33,398 bases of DNA, taken from the NCBI GenBank assembly GCA_903925535.1, contig CAIYFY010000317.1, positions 1 through 33,398 of the forward strand, written 5' to 3'. Each line of letters begins with the position of its first letter. The first letter of the stretch is position 1. The position numbers were made by a program, and so were the translations under genes. The notes under the pieces are model-generated. The model ran no database searches and was not told the origin of the DNA. It saw only the letters and a list, made by a program, of their open reading frames with translations. Positions 33,325-33,398 of this stretch are shown one piece after another. This DNA is from an uncultured Bacteroidota bacterium (GTDB taxonomy: Bacteria; Bacteroidota; Bacteroidia; Chitinophagales; Saprospiraceae).

Positions 33325-33398
33325 ATGAAATCTACCCCCTTCATGATTGCGGCGGCCCTGTTTTCTGCAATCACGCTCACTGCCCAAAATTATCCCTC
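33325..33398 (+). CDS. Start of an exported protein, cut by the window edge
   Basis: Only about 24 codons are visible. MKSTPFMIAAALFSAITLTA followed by QNYP is a clear signal peptide with a probable cleavage site after TA. In-frame ATGs at 33298 and 33316 are alternative starts; 33325 gives the most typical signal peptide. TAGTTTTA at 33275-33282 is a 7/8 match to the -7 consensus. The product's function cannot be told. Confidence 0.6.
   Translation, partial: MKSTPFMIAAALFSAITLTAQNYP

Noticed and set aside
1..33398. CRISPR arrays, tRNA/rRNA genes, insertion sequences, prophage
   Set aside because: No regularly spaced direct repeats of CRISPR size, no cloverleaf-like gene, transposase or phage gene was seen on either strand.

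Overview
The window looks like chromosomal DNA of a fairly GC-balanced member of the Bacteroidota, perhaps a Saprospiria/Chitinophagia-type lineage. The reasons are secreted proteins with type IX secretion (T9SS) C-terminal sorting domains, choice-of-anchor L proteins, a SusC/SusD pair, a TlpA-like thioredoxin lipoprotein, and promoters carrying the Bacteroidota -7 element TAnnTTTG in place of a sigma70 -10 box. The lineage is inferred from gene content, not from a marker phylogeny.

Positions 1-12542 are mostly housekeeping. A glyA-mnmG operon runs leftward; mnmG is cut by the window edge. Divergent from it is parC (topoisomerase IV subunit A), followed 7 bp later by a small unknown gene. That pair converges, with no intergenic base, on a leftward series purL, TlpA-like lipoprotein and TPR protein. 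A lipoprotein of unknown function then abuts a SAM-dependent methyltransferase, again with directly touching stop codons.

Positions 12652-18947 hold two tandem paralogous giant secreted proteins (choice-of-anchor L, Calx-beta-like, PKD/HYR-like modules, T9SS tail), each followed by a clear hairpin terminator.

Positions 19057-31024 are the most interesting part: a candidate phosphonate/phosphorus acquisition island. It contains a SusC/SusD outer-membrane importer, a PhnZ-like HD-domain mixed-valent di-iron oxygenase, a FAD-dependent amino-phosphonate-type oxidoreductase, a multi-pass inner-membrane protein (DUF5690-like), a phosphonatase (PhnX)-like HAD hydrolase, and a secreted T9SS protein made of two copies of a ~420-residue beta-rich domain. 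Three rightward promoters in the island (susC, phnX-like, T9SS protein) share an operator-like array of TTAAT-type heptamers repeated every 11 bp. The last heptamer of each array lies 29-31 bp upstream of the -7 element, and none of the three promoters has a good -33 element. This is the architecture expected for an OmpR/PhoB-family activator, so I propose a phosphate-starvation regulon linking outer-membrane import, inner-membrane transport, two C-P-bond-cleaving enzymes and a secreted protein.

Positions 31208-33088 encode a secreted CocE/NonD (S15-like) hydrolase. The last ~100 bases begin another exported protein. I saw no tRNA, rRNA, CRISPR array, transposase or prophage genes.
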